This document shows positions 4,175-5,005 of a stretch of 5,005 nt of DNA, one piece after another; the first letter of the stretch is position 1, and each line of letters starts with the position of its first letter. Source of the DNA: Bacteroidales bacterium UBA1256 (lineage in GTDB: Bacteria > Bacteroidota > Bacteroidia > Bacteroidales > Paludibacteraceae); the NCBI GenBank assembly GCA_002308195.1, contig DBVU01000054.1, forward strand, positions 11,681 through 16,685. Direction: 5' to 3'. The notes under the pieces were generated by a model. The model made no database searches. It was not told the origin of the DNA and saw only the letters and a list, made by a program, of their open reading frames with translations. Position numbers and translations under genes: made by a program.

Positions 4175-5005
4175 TCAGCAGAGGGTGTCTATGATGCCTT
4201 TCGCTATTTCTTCTTTGCTTTGCAAAGGTAGTTCTGTTTGACTACCGTCAGCACGGAAGATTGTTACGCGATTGGTATCAGTTCCGAAACCCGCGCCTTT
4301 GTCGCGCAGCGAATTCAGAACAATGGCATCCAGATGCTTGCTTTCTAGTTTCTTCAGCGCGTTATTGGTCTCATGATCAGTCTCTAACGCAAAACCCACC
4401 AACCTTTGGTTGGCACGCTTGGTTTTACCTAGCGTACGAGCAATATCTGGTGTGGTATGGAGTGGTAAAAGCAGTTCGGTTTGTCCGGGCTGCTTTTTTA
4501 TCTTCGTATCAGCTGCTTTCGGCGCAAAATCTGCCACCGCAGCACATAGAATCGCTAAGTCGCTCTCTTTCCAAGCCTCTTGGCATGCTTTGCACATCTG
4601 CTCGGCCGATTTTACATCGATGCGAATGATATGTTCCTCGTCACGCACTTTTTCCGCGCTCGGACCGCTTACTAGCGTCACTTGCGCTCCGCGGCGCGCA
4701 CATTCGTGCGCAAGCGAATAACCCATGCGACCGGTGGAATAATTGCTCAGGTAGCGAACCGGATCCAGTTGTTCTTGAGTCGGCCCTGCGGTTATTAGTA
4801 CGCGCTTTCCATTCATATTTTTCTTGGTCAGCGCTGCTATTACCGCTTCTTTCAGTATGTCCAATTCGGGCATACGTCCTTTGCCGTTTGTTCCGCACGC
4901 CAGTTCTCCTTCTGCGGGTTCTAACACGCGGATGTTCTTCCACGAGCGAAGCGTTTCTACGGCTTTCTGCGTCGCAGGATTCTCCCACATCTTGTCGTTC
5001 ATAGC
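4175..5005 (-). CDS. coaBC: CoaBC, bifunctional phosphopantothenoylcysteine decarboxylase / phosphopantothenate-cysteine ligase, C-terminal part (cut by window edge)
   Basis: CoaBC joins cysteine to 4'-phosphopantothenate (CoaB, using CTP) and decarboxylates the product to 4'-phosphopantetheine (CoaC, an FMN enzyme), on the coenzyme A pathway in the cytoplasm. The 276 visible residues are the end of CoaC and all of CoaB. Counting from the first visible residue, AMNDKMW (1-7) is the end of the CoaC PxMNxxMW motif, and ELACGTNGKGRM (34-45) is its active-site Cys loop. CoaB follows with GKRVLITAGPTQEQLDPVRY (66-85), SNYSTGRMGY (87-96), AAVADFAPK (155-163), the KIKK motif (168-171), VGFALETD (203-210) and GAGFGTDTNRV (237-247). 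All key motifs are intact. The ATG at 5002 is internal, since CoaC needs sequence upstream; the true start lies beyond the right edge. The gene is convergent with the PUR-like gene, with 10 bp between stops. Confidence 0.97.
   Translation of the reverse strand, partial: AMNDKMWENPATQKAVETLRSWKNIRVLEPAEGELACGTNGKGRMPELDILKEAVIAALTKKNMNGKRVLITAGPTQEQLDPVRYLSNYSTGRMGYSLAHECARRGAQVTLVSGPSAEKVRDEEHIIRIDVKSAEQMCKACQEAWKESDLAILCAAVADFAPKAADTKIKKQPGQTELLLPLHTTPDIARTLGKTKRANQRLVGFALETDHETNNALKKLESKHLDAIVLNSLRDKGAGFGTDTNRVTIFRADGSQTELPLQSKEEIAKGIIDTLC

Noticed and set aside
4641..4988. Minus-strand open frame of 115 codons in another frame of coaBC
   Set aside because: It is very rich in Arg and Ser, which is typical of a shifted frame, and it lies inside the well-supported coaBC.
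5000..5002. ATG at 5002 as the start of coaBC
   Set aside because: This Met is inside the CoaC PxMNxxMW motif and the reading frame stays open to the window edge.

Overview
The window looks like chromosomal DNA of a Bacteroidota species, most likely of the order Bacteroidales. Four things point there. Two intergenic promoters match the Bacteroidetes pattern (TTTG at about -33, TAnnTTTG at about -7, 20 bp apart). NusB is the long form (317 aa against about 140 aa in E. coli). There is a small PUR-alpha-like protein of the DUF3276 type. A secreted protein has a domain layout common in Bacteroidetes hypothetical proteins. The genus cannot be told from the sequence.

Layout. Positions 1-2635 are read on the minus strand as one probable operon in the order nusB, yajC, YbbR-like gene, DegT-family aminotransferase. 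The last gene is cut by the left edge. Spacing is 73 bp between nusB and yajC, 2 bp between yajC and the YbbR gene, and a 4-bp ATGA overlap between the YbbR gene and the aminotransferase. The 73-bp gap is mostly eight tandem heptamers. Positions 2636-3010 form a 375-bp divergent intergenic region with a promoter at each end. In between lie a tandem array of 11-bp direct repeats and some inverted repeats. Positions 3011-4164 are a plus-strand pair: a secreted or membrane-anchored protein of unknown function, then the PUR-alpha-like protein. Positions 4175-5005 hold the minus-strand 3' part of coaBC, convergent with the pair and 10 bp away. A hairpin that can serve as the coaBC terminator lies inside the end of the PUR-like gene.

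How the genes relate. The minus-strand operon joins transcription antitermination (NusB), protein export (YajC), an envelope-anchored YbbR protein, and a sugar aminotransferase probably used for surface polysaccharide. coaBC makes 4'-phosphopantetheine for coenzyme A. Most of this is housekeeping. I see no defence system, mobile element, CRISPR array or RNA gene. The least explained part is the divergent intergenic region: the 11-bp repeat array, the two near-identical promoters, and a perfect palindrome on one -33 box.
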